From Lentzea sp. NBRC 105346 (lineage in GTDB: Bacteria > Actinomycetota > Actinomycetes > Mycobacteriales > Pseudonocardiaceae): a stretch of DNA of 64,000 bases. The notes beneath the pieces were generated by a model, which was not told where the DNA came from, searched no databases, and was given only the letters and a program-made list of their open reading frames with translations. Shown one piece after another: positions 9,306 to 17,685 of the stretch (position 1 is its first letter; every line of letters starts with the position of its first letter). The DNA lies in contig NZ_BSTQ01000002.1 in assembly GCF_030269605.1 (NCBI RefSeq), positions 248,001 to 312,000 on the forward strand, read 5' to 3'. A program made the position numbers and the translations under genes.

Positions 9306-10196
9306 TTACAGGTCCGGCGGGCGCTGCTGCTCGGCGAGGAACCGTTCGAACTCGGCACCGAGTTCGTCGGCGCTCGGGATGTCGTCGCCCATCGCCTGGG
9401 TCTGGACGAACGCGTCGTACTGCCGTTCGAGCGCCTCGACGACCTGCCCGACCTCGTCGGACTCGGCGACCTGCCGGTGGATCTCGGCGTCGGTGCGCTG
9501 CGCGGCCTCCAGCAGCTTGTCGATCTTCCACGACAGCCCGGTGGCCCGAGCGACGGCGTCGAGGAGCGTGACCGCGGCCGTCGGGTAATTCGACTGCGCC
9601 AGGTAGTGCGGCACCTGCGCGGCGAAGCCCATGGCGTCCTGGCCGTGCTCGCCGAGCCGCAGCTCGATGAGCCCGGCGACGTTGCCGGGCACCTGGACGC
9701 GGTTGAAGAACGGCTGGTGCTCGGAGACGAGCTCGGCCCTGGTCGCGTGCGCGATCACCCGCAGCGGCCGGGTGTGCGGTACCCCCATGGGAATGCCGTG
9801 GAAGCCGACGACGAGCCGCACGCCCCACCGTTCGACGAGCGAGTGCACGGCGTTCACGAACCGCTCCCACCGCTGGTCCGGTTCGGGCCCGCTGAGCAGC
9901 AGGAACGGTGTGCCCGCGTCGTCGTGCAGCAACCGCACGACGAGCTCGGGCTTCGCGTAGTCCTCCCAGTGGTCGGTCGCGTAGGTCATCAGCGGCCGGC
10001 GCGACCGGTAGTCGATGAGCTCGTCGACGTCGAACCGGGCGATGACGCGGTTCTCGTAGGTGCTCAGCAGGTGGTCGGCGAGCAGGCGTCCGGCGGCCCC
10101 GGCGTCCATGAACCCGTCGAAGTGGTGCAGCAGCACGGCTCCGGTGAGGTCCGGAACCTCGGAGTCGACCTCGTACAGGTTCTCCGGATCGTGCAC
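9306..10196 (-). CDS. PAC2 family protein (proteasome assembly chaperone-like)
   Basis: A protein of about 296 residues of the actinobacterial PAC2 family. The N-terminus DPENLYEVDSEVPDLTG and the segment HFDGFMDAGAAGRLLADHLL are conserved in these proteins. The frame is open further upstream to 10382, but AGGAGG stands just before GTG codons at 10199 and 10196 and the longer version would run into the divergent DUF4230 gene, so GTG 10196 was chosen. PAC2 proteins are related to proteasome assembly chaperones; in actinobacteria the function is not established. Convergent with folA, only 3 bp apart. Confidence 0.85.
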   Translation of the reverse strand: MHDPENLYEVDSEVPDLTGAVLLHHFDGFMDAGAAGRLLADHLLSTYENRVIARFDVDELIDYRSRRPLMTYATDHWEDYAKPELVVRLLHDDAGTPFLLLSGPEPDQRWERFVNAVHSLVERWGVRLVVGFHGIPMGVPHTRPLRVIAHATRAELVSEHQPFFNRVQVPGNVAGLIELRLGEHGQDAMGFAAQVPHYLAQSNYPTAAVTLLDAVARATGLSWKIDKLLEAAQRTDAEIHRQVAESDEVGQVVEALERQYDAFVQTQAMGDDIPSADELGAEFERFLAEQQRPPDL

Positions 10197-10278
10197 CACT
10201 ACCTCCTCTTTGGCGATCTTTCTCGGTACAAGCCAACCAGACCGGTTCGAATTCCCGCTTCGAGGGTATTCCTCCCGC

Positions 10279-10893
10279 ATGAGACGGCGCTGGGTGACGG
10301 TCGCGTTGGTGTTCGCCTCGGTTCTCGTTCTGGTCGGGGTCTTCGTTGTTCGGTCTTCCCCGTTCTCGGGTTCCTCCGACACGGTCGACCGCAGTCAGCC
10401 CGCCGTGCTGAAGGCGGTGCGGGATCTTTCGCAGTTCCACGCCGCCGCCGGCGACTACCAGGTCGTGCTGGACATCGAGAAGGACGTGAAGTGGGTACCG
10501 TCCGCGCTGGCGGGCTCACGGACGTTGTTCGTCGCCGCGGGAACGGTGAACGCGTACGTGGATCTTTCGAAGGTCGCCGAAGACGGCCTGACCGTGTCGC
10601 CGGACCGGAAGTCGGTTTCTCTTGTGCTGCCTCCGGCCGCGCTGGACAAACCCAACATCGACCACTCGCGCAGCTACGTCTTCTCGCAGGAACGCGGTCT
10701 GATCGACCGGCTGAACTCGCTGGTGTCGTCGCCGGACGACCAGGGCCATTTCTACGTGGCGGCCGAGGAGAAGATCACTTCGGCGGCGCAGTCGTCGGGA
10801 CTGCGGGAGCGCGCCCGTGACAACACCCAGGCGATGCTGACGGGCATGCTGTCCGCCCTCGGGTTCCAGGTCACCGTGCGGTCAGCGGACTAG
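10279..10893 (+). CDS. DUF4230 domain-containing membrane-anchored protein
   Basis: A 204-residue protein with a single N-terminal membrane anchor (WVTVALVFASVLVLVGVFVV, residues 5-24). The outer part has the DUF4230 pattern: conserved ATGDYQVVLDIE-like AAAGDYQVVLDIEKDVKWVPS, GTVNAYVDLSKV and a C-terminal amphipathic region ending in MLSALGFQVTV. Function unknown. The stop codon TAG shares its CTAG with the stop of the DUF4253 gene on the other strand, so the two genes overlap tail-to-tail by 4 bp. Confidence 0.8.
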   Translation: MRRRWVTVALVFASVLVLVGVFVVRSSPFSGSSDTVDRSQPAVLKAVRDLSQFHAAAGDYQVVLDIEKDVKWVPSALAGSRTLFVAAGTVNAYVDLSKVAEDGLTVSPDRKSVSLVLPPAALDKPNIDHSRSYVFSQERGLIDRLNSLVSSPDDQGHFYVAAEEKITSAAQSSGLRERARDNTQAMLTGMLSALGFQVTVRSAD

Positions 10894-11636
10894 TCCCACC
10901 AGAAGGCCCACTCGTGGGCGTTCTTCAGTTCGTCCGCGTAGGCCCGGAGCGATTCGGTGCCCTGCCAGACGTTGTCCGGGCACAGCGCGAAGTGCTCGGC
11001 GGCGATCCTCAGGGCTTGTTCGTCGTCCTGGGGCGGGTTCGCCACGCTCATGTGGAGCAGGGAGTGGTCCTCGAGCCCGACCACCCGTGCGCCGAACCGG
11101 TCCTCCCAACTGCGCAGCACGGCGGCGATCTTGCCGGTGTCGTTCTCATAGTTGACCGGGCCCGCCCAGCCCATCGTCGCGAGTGCGTCGGCGCCTCGTT
11201 CCGCCGCGACCAGGCCCAGTCGTCCGGTCTGTAGCAGGCGCTCGGCGAGTTTCCCGGCGCTTTCGCCGGGGTCGTTCCGGGCCGGCGTCGCGGGCGCGAG
11301 TCCGGGCCAGTCCTCGCCGAACGGGTCGGTCACCGGCTCGAGTTCGTCCTCCTCGGGGTCGATCGCCGCGCGGTCGCGCCACCACCCGGCCAAGAGCTTC
11401 CCGGCATTGTGCGTGTCGGGTGCCGTGATGCTGTCGTGCCACACCTCACCGGTCACCCACGGCCGGTCCCCGATCAGCACGAGCGGCCACAGCCTGGGGT
11501 CGTCGTACAGGCCTCGCCAGGTGTTCGCGTCGACCGGGCCGTCACTGAGCCAGAAGGCCGGTTCGCCGTTGCCCTCGTCCGCCCGGATGACACGTCCAGG
11601 TGGCAACGCGATCGTTTTCAGGAGGTCGGTCAGCAC
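10890..11636 (-). CDS. DUF4253 domain-containing protein
   Basis: A 248-residue soluble protein. The C-terminal 110 residues (WEDRFGARVVGLEDHSLLHMSV to the terminal HEWAFWWD) match DUF4253, including HFALCPDNVWQG. No enzyme motif is recognised. The GTG start lacks an evident ribosome binding site and lies only 20 bp from the divergent start of the small gene at 11657; a leaderless transcript or a start further inside is possible. Confidence 0.8.
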   Translation of the reverse strand: MLTDLLKTIALPPGRVIRADEGNGEPAFWLSDGPVDANTWRGLYDDPRLWPLVLIGDRPWVTGEVWHDSITAPDTHNAGKLLAGWWRDRAAIDPEEDELEPVTDPFGEDWPGLAPATPARNDPGESAGKLAERLLQTGRLGLVAAERGADALATMGWAGPVNYENDTGKIAAVLRSWEDRFGARVVGLEDHSLLHMSVANPPQDDEQALRIAAEHFALCPDNVWQGTESLRAYADELKNAHEWAFWWD

Positions 11637-11656
11637 GGGGGGACTTTAATGGGGGC

Positions 11657-11860
11657 ATGACCGAACCCGATTACACCGAAGACGGCGTGCCCACGTTCGA
11701 CTTCGTACGCGACAAGATCGAGAGCCGGTTCACCACCGGTGAGGCGGCCACCGAGCTGGCCGGTGACCCCGGAGACGTGGCGGAACAGCTGCGTGAGCGG
11801 GAGGCTGCTGGGCGCGACCGGCTGGAGGAGATCCGGCGGTCGATGCGCCCCTCCGAATAG
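11657..11860 (+). CDS. Small acidic helical protein, unknown function
   Basis: A 67-residue, highly charged protein (MTEPDYTEDGVPTFDF at the start; many Glu/Arg in the second half) without membrane segments. ATG 11657 is preceded by GGGGG. The second half from VAEQLREREAAGRDRLEEIRR looks like one long helix. No family recognised; coding is supported by the start signal, the composition and the lack of a competing frame. Confidence 0.6.
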   Translation: MTEPDYTEDGVPTFDFVRDKIESRFTTGEAATELAGDPGDVAEQLREREAAGRDRLEEIRRSMRPSE

Positions 11861-12068
11861 CGTTTTCCCAGGTTTTCCCAGGTCGGTTTTGGTCAACGGC
11901 CCGTTCGCGCCACCGACTCCGGGTTTCCCGCAACTTTTCGGCCCCGAAATTCGTTCCGCGAGGAAGGAAGCGCGGGGGGCGGCGGGCAGGAACACGGGCC
12001 CGGCCGAGTTGTCCACAGGCCGACTGTTTCGGGCCATTCGTGTCGGGGGTCCCGGCTAGGATCTGGAT

Positions 12069-13799
12069 GTGGAGGACGAGTTACTGGCCTGGGCACCACA
12101 GCCGGGCGCCCAGCCACGGGTGAGCTTGCCGGGCTACAGCGACTTCAGGCTGATCGCGACAGGCGGAGAGGGGGCGATCTACCGCGCACGCCAGGACGGC
12201 CTGGGACGCGACGTGGCGGTGAAGGTGCTCGCATCCCTCGCGGACGCCGCCCGCTTCCGGCGCGAACTGGCCATCACGGTCGAGCTGGGCCGCCAGCACC
12301 CGCACATCGTGACCGTCCTGGACACCGGCACCCTGCCGGACGGCCGCCCGTGCATCGTCATGGAGTACTACGAACGCGGCTCCCTGCACGACCGCCTGCG
12401 CGCCACCGGTCCCCTGCCGGTCCCGGACGTGATCGCAGCGGGCATCGCGGTCGCCGACGCCCTGGCCTTCGCCCACAACTCGGGCATCCTGCACCGGGAC
12501 GTCAAGCCGCAGAACGTCCTCGTGCTGCCGACCTCCTACGTGCTGGCGGACTTCGGCATCGCCCGCGGCTTCGACGCCGAACACTCGGCGTCGCTGCAGA
12601 TGGTCAGCTACCGCCACGCCGCGCCCCAGATGCTCGACGGCGACTCACCCGCGGCGGCCGACGACCTGTGGTCGCTCGGCTCGACCCTCTTCACCCTCCT
12701 CGAGGGCAAGCCGCCCTTCGCGTCCGACAACCCGGACGAGGACACCCTCCTGTCGTACGCCGGCCGCGTCCGGTCCGGCGCGCCGCGGGCGCTGACGCGC
12801 CCGGACGTGCCGCCGGCGCTGGTGGCGGTGATCACCCGATGCCTGCAGAAGGACCGCGCGGCGCGGTTCGCCGACGCGGGTGCGTTGCGGGACGCGCTTT
12901 CGGCGGCGGGCGCGGTGTCCGTGGCCGATTCGGTGCCCGTGGCCGATTCGGTGGCCGTGGCCGATTCGGTGGCCGTGGCCGATTCGGTTTCGGTGGCCGG
13001 CTCGCTGTTCGAGGCCGGTTCTGTGTCCACTGTGGACCCTGATGCCACGTCGCTGTCGCGCGACCGGGTCGAGATCATTCCCGACGGGCCGACCGCGGCC
13101 CCTGGATTCGGGCCGATTCCGGCGCCGCCGGAGGAACCCACCGCGGTCGTGGAGCCCGATCCCGAGCCGGTGCGGACGTGGGTCGAGCAGTTGGACGACT
13201 TGACGCGACGCCAGAATTCGGTGAACGTCCAGACGATCAGCACGCCGGGCGCGGCGGTCCCGACAGAAGCGGTTCCGGCGGCCGACGAACCCAGCACGGA
13301 TCGCCTGGCGCCGGCTCGGAAACGGCGCCGCGGGCCCGTTTTGGCGGTGCTCGCGCTCGTGGCGGTGACGGTCGGCATCGTGCTGGGCGTGGTGCTGAAC
13401 AAACCCGCGCCGCCAGCCGCGAACCCGAGCACCCCGACGGTCCAGCCGTCGACAGGGGCGGGAGCGGCGGGACCGGCGACGTCGGCGCCCGAGACGACAG
13501 CGAGTGTGCCGCAGGGTGGGGACCCGAAGTTCTCGCCGGTGCTCAAGCGCGCCGAGTTCGACGGGCCGGTCATCGAGCTCGAGTGGACCGATCCCAGCGG
13601 GGGCAAGGCGCAGTTCGTGGTCGTGGACGTGTCGGGGACGAAGCCGCAACCGTTGCTGACGGTGGCGGCCGGCGGCACCAAGCACACGATCGAGAACGCC
13701 GGGGACCGGCAGCGGTGCTTCCAGATCCTGGCGATCGGGCTGGACGACCCGACGACGCAGCGCGGCAGCTCCGCCAAGGTCTGTGCGGTGCGCAACTAG
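12069..13799 (+). CDS. Membrane Ser/Thr protein kinase
   Basis: A 576-residue Hanks-type kinase. Gly-rich loop TGGEGAIY (31-38), Lys52 in VAVKVL, catalytic HRDVKPQN (142-149) and DFG (161-163) are intact, so it should be active. The kinase domain ends near 280. A juxtamembrane region follows that contains five 6-residue repeats of VADSVA type, then one membrane segment near 421-443 and an outer C-terminal domain of about 130 residues with two Cys (RCFQ and KVCAV near the end). The outer part is not PASTA; it could be a fibronectin-like fold. GTG start; no partner phosphatase in the window. Confidence 0.92.
   Translation: MEDELLAWAPQPGAQPRVSLPGYSDFRLIATGGEGAIYRARQDGLGRDVAVKVLASLADAARFRRELAITVELGRQHPHIVTVLDTGTLPDGRPCIVMEYYERGSLHDRLRATGPLPVPDVIAAGIAVADALAFAHNSGILHRDVKPQNVLVLPTSYVLADFGIARGFDAEHSASLQMVSYRHAAPQMLDGDSPAAADDLWSLGSTLFTLLEGKPPFASDNPDEDTLLSYAGRVRSGAPRALTRPDVPPALVAVITRCLQKDRAARFADAGALRDALSAAGAVSVADSVPVADSVAVADSVAVADSVSVAGSLFEAGSVSTVDPDATSLSRDRVEIIPDGPTAAPGFGPIPAPPEEPTAVVEPDPEPVRTWVEQLDDLTRRQNSVNVQTISTPGAAVPTEAVPAADEPSTDRLAPARKRRRGPVLAVLALVAVTVGIVLGVVLNKPAPPAANPSTPTVQPSTGAGAAGPATSAPETTASVPQGGDPKFSPVLKRAEFDGPVIELEWTDPSGGKAQFVVVDVSGTKPQPLLTVAAGGTKHTIENAGDRQRCFQILAIGLDDPTTQRGSSAKVCAVRN
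12921..13010 (+). repeat. 18-bp in-frame tandem repeat in the kinase gene
   Basis: Five units of 18 bp beginning GTGGCCGATTCGGTG, the last one degenerate, encode VADSV(P/A/S) repeats just after the kinase domain. Two central units are identical, so the number may vary between strains. Confidence 0.85.
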
Positions 13800-13943
13800 C
13801 CTCCGCAGTAGCCGATGGTGTCCGGACGGCGATAGGCCGAGATGCGCCAGCCGTCCTGAGTCTGCTTCGCGGTGAGCGCCCCCAACTCCGCAGTCGGTAA
13901 TCTCGACGAACTTCTGCTTGTCCTCCTTGGGGTGCGGCGCCAC
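13796..13943 (-). pseudogene. Truncated, frameshifted 3' end of a small secreted or lipoprotein gene
   Basis: On the minus strand two frames join across a single indel near 13880-13890: KQKFVEITD in one frame continues as LGALTAKQTQDGWRISAYRR and ends PDTIGYCGG followed by TAG in the other. Nothing upstream continues it; instead copy 1 of the flanking direct repeat begins at 13944. The remnant therefore looks like the C-terminal tail of a gene cut by an insertion or rearrangement. Its TAG overlaps the kinase stop. Confidence 0.55.
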
Positions 13944-14007
13944 GGCAGGGGGCCGACAGAACCGGGCGCTATTCAGAATAAGCAACCCTCGAACGGGTGA
14001 TCAGCGG
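13944..14007. repeat. Direct repeat copy 1 flanking the XRE/DUF6879 cassette
   Basis: A 64-bp segment that begins GGCAGGGGGCCGACAG and ends with CCCTCGAACGGGTGATCAGCGG-type sequence. It matches 15621-15691 with a few mismatches and a 7-bp gap. The last 30 bp are nearly identical between copies. Confidence 0.75.
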
Positions 14008-14028
14008 TACAGGCACAGGAACCGGCAG

Positions 14029-14880
14029 TCAGGATTCGGCGCGGAACTCGTCCGCGATGCCGCGCAGGAACTCGCGGCACTCGTCGCCCTTCAGCGTGTG
14101 CTGCTGGAAGTACTCGAACAGCTCCAGGTGCTCGGCCACGTCGGCAGGGTCACGGAGCACGGTCGCGCCACCATGTGTCTCCACAAGGACAAGGCGCTCG
14201 TCGTAGACCATGAAGATGTTCAACGGCAACCTGGATAGAACCACGTCGAGCGGAAGCACCTCGATTCTCACCGACGGCAGGTGGCTGGCCGCGACCAGAT
14301 GATCGACCTGGTCAGCCATCCCCGCGGGCGGGAGCAAACGGTTCCGCACCGCGGTCTCGGTGAACAGGAACGTGAACGTCTTACCGGGCAAATGCAGCAA
14401 CTCGTGCCTGGCGAGCTTCGCCTCCACCAGCCGGGCCTTCTCGTTGTCGCCGTACTTGGACAACGGGCTGTACACGTTGCTCACGACGTACTCGCGCGTT
14501 TGCAGCATTCCAGGCGGCATCACGGGCAGCACGTACCTGATGTGGGATGACTGCTCGACCAGGCCGGTCAGCTCCCGCTGCCACCGCGTCGCACCCCGCT
14601 GTCGTCCATCCCGTCGGCTTTCGTACTCGGTGTTGGCTACCTTCGCCAGCTCGAGCAGTTCTCGCGCCTGATCCTGCGGCACCTCCAGGGCCCGAAGGAT
14701 CTGCTGCACATCGGTGATCGAGGGCAGGAGCCGGCCATTCTCGATCCGCGAGATCTTCGACTGGCTCATGTGCGTGCGCGCTGCCAGCCGCTCACCGGAC
14801 AGACGAGCGGCTTTGCGCAGATGCCGAAGGATCTTCGACAGATCCGCACGGTCGAAGTCGATCTGAGCCGGGTCGAGCAT
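14029..14880 (-). CDS. XRE family regulator with DUF5753 domain
   Basis: A 283-residue protein. The N-terminal helix-turn-helix spans about 15-72 (LRKAARLSGERLAARTHMSQ, then SKISRIENG). The rest is the DUF5753 sensor-like domain with IRYVLPVMPPGMLQT, the typical E-x2-PG(M/L)LQT-like hallmark, and PSVRIEVLPL. Such proteins are abundant in actinomycetes and are usually paired with DUF397 or DUF6879 proteins. Its ATG overlaps the stop of the DUF6879 gene by one base. Base composition is visibly less GC-rich than that of the flanking genes. Confidence 0.9.
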   Translation of the reverse strand: MLDPAQIDFDRADLSKILRHLRKAARLSGERLAARTHMSQSKISRIENGRLLPSITDVQQILRALEVPQDQARELLELAKVANTEYESRRDGRQRGATRWQRELTGLVEQSSHIRYVLPVMPPGMLQTREYVVSNVYSPLSKYGDNEKARLVEAKLARHELLHLPGKTFTFLFTETAVRNRLLPPAGMADQVDHLVAASHLPSVRIEVLPLDVVLSRLPLNIFMVYDERLVLVETHGGATVLRDPADVAEHLELFEYFQQHTLKGDECREFLRGIADEFRAES

Positions 14881-15416
14881 CAGCTGTCGAGTGTCTCCTC
14901 GTATGTCAGAAAGGGGACAGAGTGGTTCAGTGCCAACTCCTTGTACCGGCGGTGTTGGGCCAACGCGGTGTCCGGCAGCAGCTCACGTTCGAGTGGCGTG
15001 CCGTTGTCCGAGGAGTAGTACAGCTTGATAACGGCTTCATCATCGAGCAGGGAGAAATCGTAGTCGGGCAGGCCTAGGTTCCCGGTTCGCGAGACGTCCA
15101 GGATCCTGAGGTCTTCGCCGGCCTGCGCGTAGTGGTGGTACGACAGGAAGACATAGCGCTGGTAGTCCGTCAACGGGGGCTCGATGACGTAGACACGCTG
15201 AAAGCCACCACCCGCTGCGACCAGCCGCCGGATCCGCCCGAACCACGGCGAATCGGGGTCTATCTCGCGGGTGCCCGTCTCGAGGTACCTGCGAAACTCG
15301 GGTTGCTCGTAGTCGACCGTGTACACGGGGTGCACCTGAAGGCGGAAGCACCACTTCGCCGCATCGATCCGGCCGACGTACTCATCGCGCGTCAACACAC
15401 CCTCACGGTGTGGCAT
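14880..15416 (-). CDS. DUF6879 family protein
   Basis: A 178-residue protein with the DUF6879 features: FRLQVHPVY near residues 25-33, the PWFGRIRRLVAAGGGFQRVYVIEPPLTDY region and AQAGEDLRIL. GGAGG lies six bases before ATG 15416, which decides the start even though it overlaps the upstream small gene by 14 bp. Together with the DUF5753 regulator and the 61-residue protein it forms a three-gene unit common in actinomycetes; the biochemical role is unknown. Confidence 0.85.
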   Translation of the reverse strand: MPHREGVLTRDEYVGRIDAAKWCFRLQVHPVYTVDYEQPEFRRYLETGTREIDPDSPWFGRIRRLVAAGGGFQRVYVIEPPLTDYQRYVFLSYHHYAQAGEDLRILDVSRTGNLGLPDYDFSLLDDEAVIKLYYSSDNGTPLERELLPDTALAQHRRYKELALNHSVPFLTYEETLDS

Positions 15417-15588
15417 TCGCGGCCTCCAGCAAGAGCGCGACGGGAATCTCGACAATCGCTTCACCGAGCGGGGTGTTGATGTAGTCCACCAGATCGCCCT
15501 GTACCGCGATCGTGCCGCGTTCGGTCAGAAACACTGCCGGACAGTCGATACCGTCGTCACACGTTCCGGCCAGCTTGGTCATCCGCAC
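15403..15588 (-). CDS. Small protein partnered with DUF6879/DUF5753 genes
   Basis: A 61-residue protein (or 59 if the second ATG is used) with the CPAVFLTERGTIAVQG segment that recurs in short proteins encoded next to DUF6879 genes. It is the first gene of the unit and its 3' end overlaps the DUF6879 start. Two Cys near residues 10 and 16 could bind metal. Function unknown. Confidence 0.75.
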   Translation of the reverse strand: MRMTKLAGTCDDGIDCPAVFLTERGTIAVQGDLVDYINTPLGEAIVEIPVALLLEAANATP

Positions 15589-15620
15589 GCCCTACTCCCC
15601 TCGTTCACTACTGAGGGTAG

Positions 15621-15691
15621 GGCAGGGGTCTGACAAAACCGGCGGCTATTCAGGGTTCGGAATAAGCGACCCTCGAACGGGTGATCAGCGG
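15621..15691. repeat. Direct repeat copy 2, containing the stop codon of the transglutaminase-like gene
   Basis: A 71-bp segment beginning GGCAGGGGTCTGACAAAACC and ending at GATCAGCGG. It aligns with 13944-14007; the main difference is 7 extra bases (GGTTCGG). The TGA of the transglutaminase-like gene (15685-15687) lies inside, so the repeated sequence starts at the very 3' end of that gene and extends downstream of it. Confidence 0.75.
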
Positions 15692-17685
15692 CGCCACAGC
15701 GGCCGGGGATCCAAAGACCACAACAGCTTGCGGTACCAGGGAACCGTGCGGCGCACCTGCCGCGCCGCCGTGCGCGCCAGCGACCACGCCTCGGGCGCCG
15801 CAGGGGCGTCGGGGCTGAACGCCGCGCGGTCGGCCAGTACCGCCAGGCGACCTCCGGCGGGGCCTAGACCACGCGCCACGTCGGGGGCCGTCCGCGACGC
15901 GGCGGGCGAACGCCCGGCCAGCAACAGGGCGTCCAGTACGTAAGCCCAAGCACCGGGAGGACCGGCGAGGCGCAGCCGCATCCGGCGTGCGAAACGCAAG
16001 CCCCACAACAGAAGCGGAACCAGCAACACCGTCAGCAGCCACAGGGGCTGGAAGCCGGACGAAACGACAGGTGACGGAACCGGCGCGGGCGCCACCGAGG
16101 GAAGTGCCAGCGGTGGCAAGGAAGCAGATGGCGGCGGAGGTTGCGCCGTGGTGGAGGCCAGGCGGTTCAGGACCTCGCGTTTCGACGCCGCGCTGGGGCC
16201 GCTTCCGTTGCCCGACACGGGATCGAAGGGCACCCAGCCCCAGTTCGTGAAGTAGACCTCCGGCCACGCCGTGGCGTCGGCCGCGCGCACGATGCGGTCA
16301 CCGGTCGGAGAAGCGGGCACCGGTTGGAAGCCGACCACCACGCGGGTGGGCAGGCCGACCGAGCGCGCCAGGACTGCGAACGACGAGGCGAACTGCTCGG
16401 CGGTGCCCGCCTGCGCGCCCGCGGAACCCGGAGCGCCGAACAGGAAGGTTTCCAGGCGGGCGTAGGAGGAACCGACCGGGGCGTCGGCGTCCGGGCGGCG
16501 GTTCAGGCGCACCACCTGTTCGATCGCCACGGCCTTCTCGTAGGGGGTGCGGGCGTTCACTACGATCTGACGGGCGTAGTCGGCCAGCGAGAACGGCAGG
16601 TGCGGCAGCGCCAGGTAGCGGCGAACCTCCGGGCCGGACGGGACGGTGGCCGTGGCGAGTGACTCGTCCTGCGGTGTGTCCAGCACGCCGCGCACGGTGT
16701 AGCGCAGGCCCGTTCGCACGCCCTCGGCCAGCACCAGCGAGCCGGAGTTGGGCTCGACCATGGCGTCGCTCAGGCTCACCGACGACGGCTTGCCCACGCC
16801 GGGAACCCACTCCCCCGCCAAGGCACCGATCTGCACGTCGACCAGAGCGTCCAGGGTGCGGCTGCCGAGAGGGAGGTCGGGCGCCGACACTACGCCCAGC
16901 GGGCCGTAGGTGGACGACGCCTCCCACGTCGCGCCGGAGTAGTCCGACAGCGTCATCAGGCGCATCGGGACTTCCGGGCCACGCGTGCGGAAGAGTTCGG
17001 TGTCACCCAGAGCGGCCCAGGAAGCCAGTTGTGGCAACGGGTTCGCCACCGCCACGTCGGTCACCGGGGGTCTGATCAGCTTGCGGGGTTCGAAGGCGTC
17101 GCCGCGCGGCAACACGATCGCCACCAGCGCCAGCAAGGCCAGAACGAAGCCCACGGGCGGGGCGATCGGGCCGCGGCGGTCGGCGATCAGCCAGCCTACG
17201 GCCAGCAGCAGCACCAGCAGCAACGCGACCAGGCCGTAGCGGTCGGTGCGACCGGCGGTCAGCAGCGCGCCCGCCACGTACAGCACGGAAGCACCCAGAG
17301 CGGGCGCGAACAGCGAGGATTTCCTCGACACCGCAACGGATACGACGACCGAGGTGCCGAACACCAGCAGCAGTCCCGGCGTCAGCAGCTCCGGCGTCGA
17401 CGGGGCCGGGCGGGCCGCGGTGAGCAGTCGGGGCACGCTGTCCAGTAGCACCTGCGTCGGGTCGGAACGGCCGGGAACGGCTTCGCGGCACGCGAAGTAG
17501 CCGCCGGCGAAACCGAGGACCAGCATGGTCAGCACCGCCAGACCGGCGGGCATCCAGCGCTTCAGCAGCAGTGCGCCATAACCGGCCACAACGGACAGTC
17601 CGAAGAGGACAGGAATTCCGTCCCACGCAAGCCCGAGCTGCACGGCCGCGACGACCAGGACCACACCGGACCAGAGCGGTTTCAT
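15685..17685 (-). CDS. TgpA-type transglutaminase-like membrane protein lacking catalytic residues
   Basis: A 666-residue protein: about six N-terminal membrane segments (residues 1-200), a DUF3488-like outer region, a transglutaminase-like core near 400-500, a Pro-rich linker and one membrane segment near 545-565. In active enzymes the core reads G-x-C-E/D-x-F and D-A-H-A-W; here it reads AGTAEQFASSFAVLARSVG with Thr428 in place of Cys and DATAWPEVY with Thr472 in place of His. Only Asp488 (FDP) remains. It is therefore probably a pseudoenzyme. The ATG overlaps the DUF58 stop by 4 bp, last gene of a four-gene operon. Confidence 0.88.
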   Translation of the reverse strand: MKPLWSGVVLVVAAVQLGLAWDGIPVLFGLSVVAGYGALLLKRWMPAGLAVLTMLVLGFAGGYFACREAVPGRSDPTQVLLDSVPRLLTAARPAPSTPELLTPGLLLVFGTSVVVSVAVSRKSSLFAPALGASVLYVAGALLTAGRTDRYGLVALLLVLLLAVGWLIADRRGPIAPPVGFVLALLALVAIVLPRGDAFEPRKLIRPPVTDVAVANPLPQLASWAALGDTELFRTRGPEVPMRLMTLSDYSGATWEASSTYGPLGVVSAPDLPLGSRTLDALVDVQIGALAGEWVPGVGKPSSVSLSDAMVEPNSGSLVLAEGVRTGLRYTVRGVLDTPQDESLATATVPSGPEVRRYLALPHLPFSLADYARQIVVNARTPYEKAVAIEQVVRLNRRPDADAPVGSSYARLETFLFGAPGSAGAQAGTAEQFASSFAVLARSVGLPTRVVVGFQPVPASPTGDRIVRAADATAWPEVYFTNWGWVPFDPVSGNGSGPSAASKREVLNRLASTTAQPPPPSASLPPLALPSVAPAPVPSPVVSSGFQPLWLLTVLLVPLLLWGLRFARRMRLRLAGPPGAWAYVLDALLLAGRSPAASRTAPDVARGLGPAGGRLAVLADRAAFSPDAPAAPEAWSLARTAARQVRRTVPWYRKLLWSLDPRPLWRR

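Noticed and set aside
10197-10382. N-terminal extension of the PAC2 gene
   Set aside because: A strong AGGAGG lies before the internal GTG codons and the extension crosses the divergent DUF4230 start.
13974-14007. tRNA fragment or tRNA-type attachment site because of TTCGA-like sequence
   Set aside because: The arms do not form a five-base T stem and no acceptor stem or anticodon arm is present.
13944-15691. Insertion sequence or integrative element
   Set aside because: No transposase or integrase gene lies between the repeats; only the repeats and cassette are reported.
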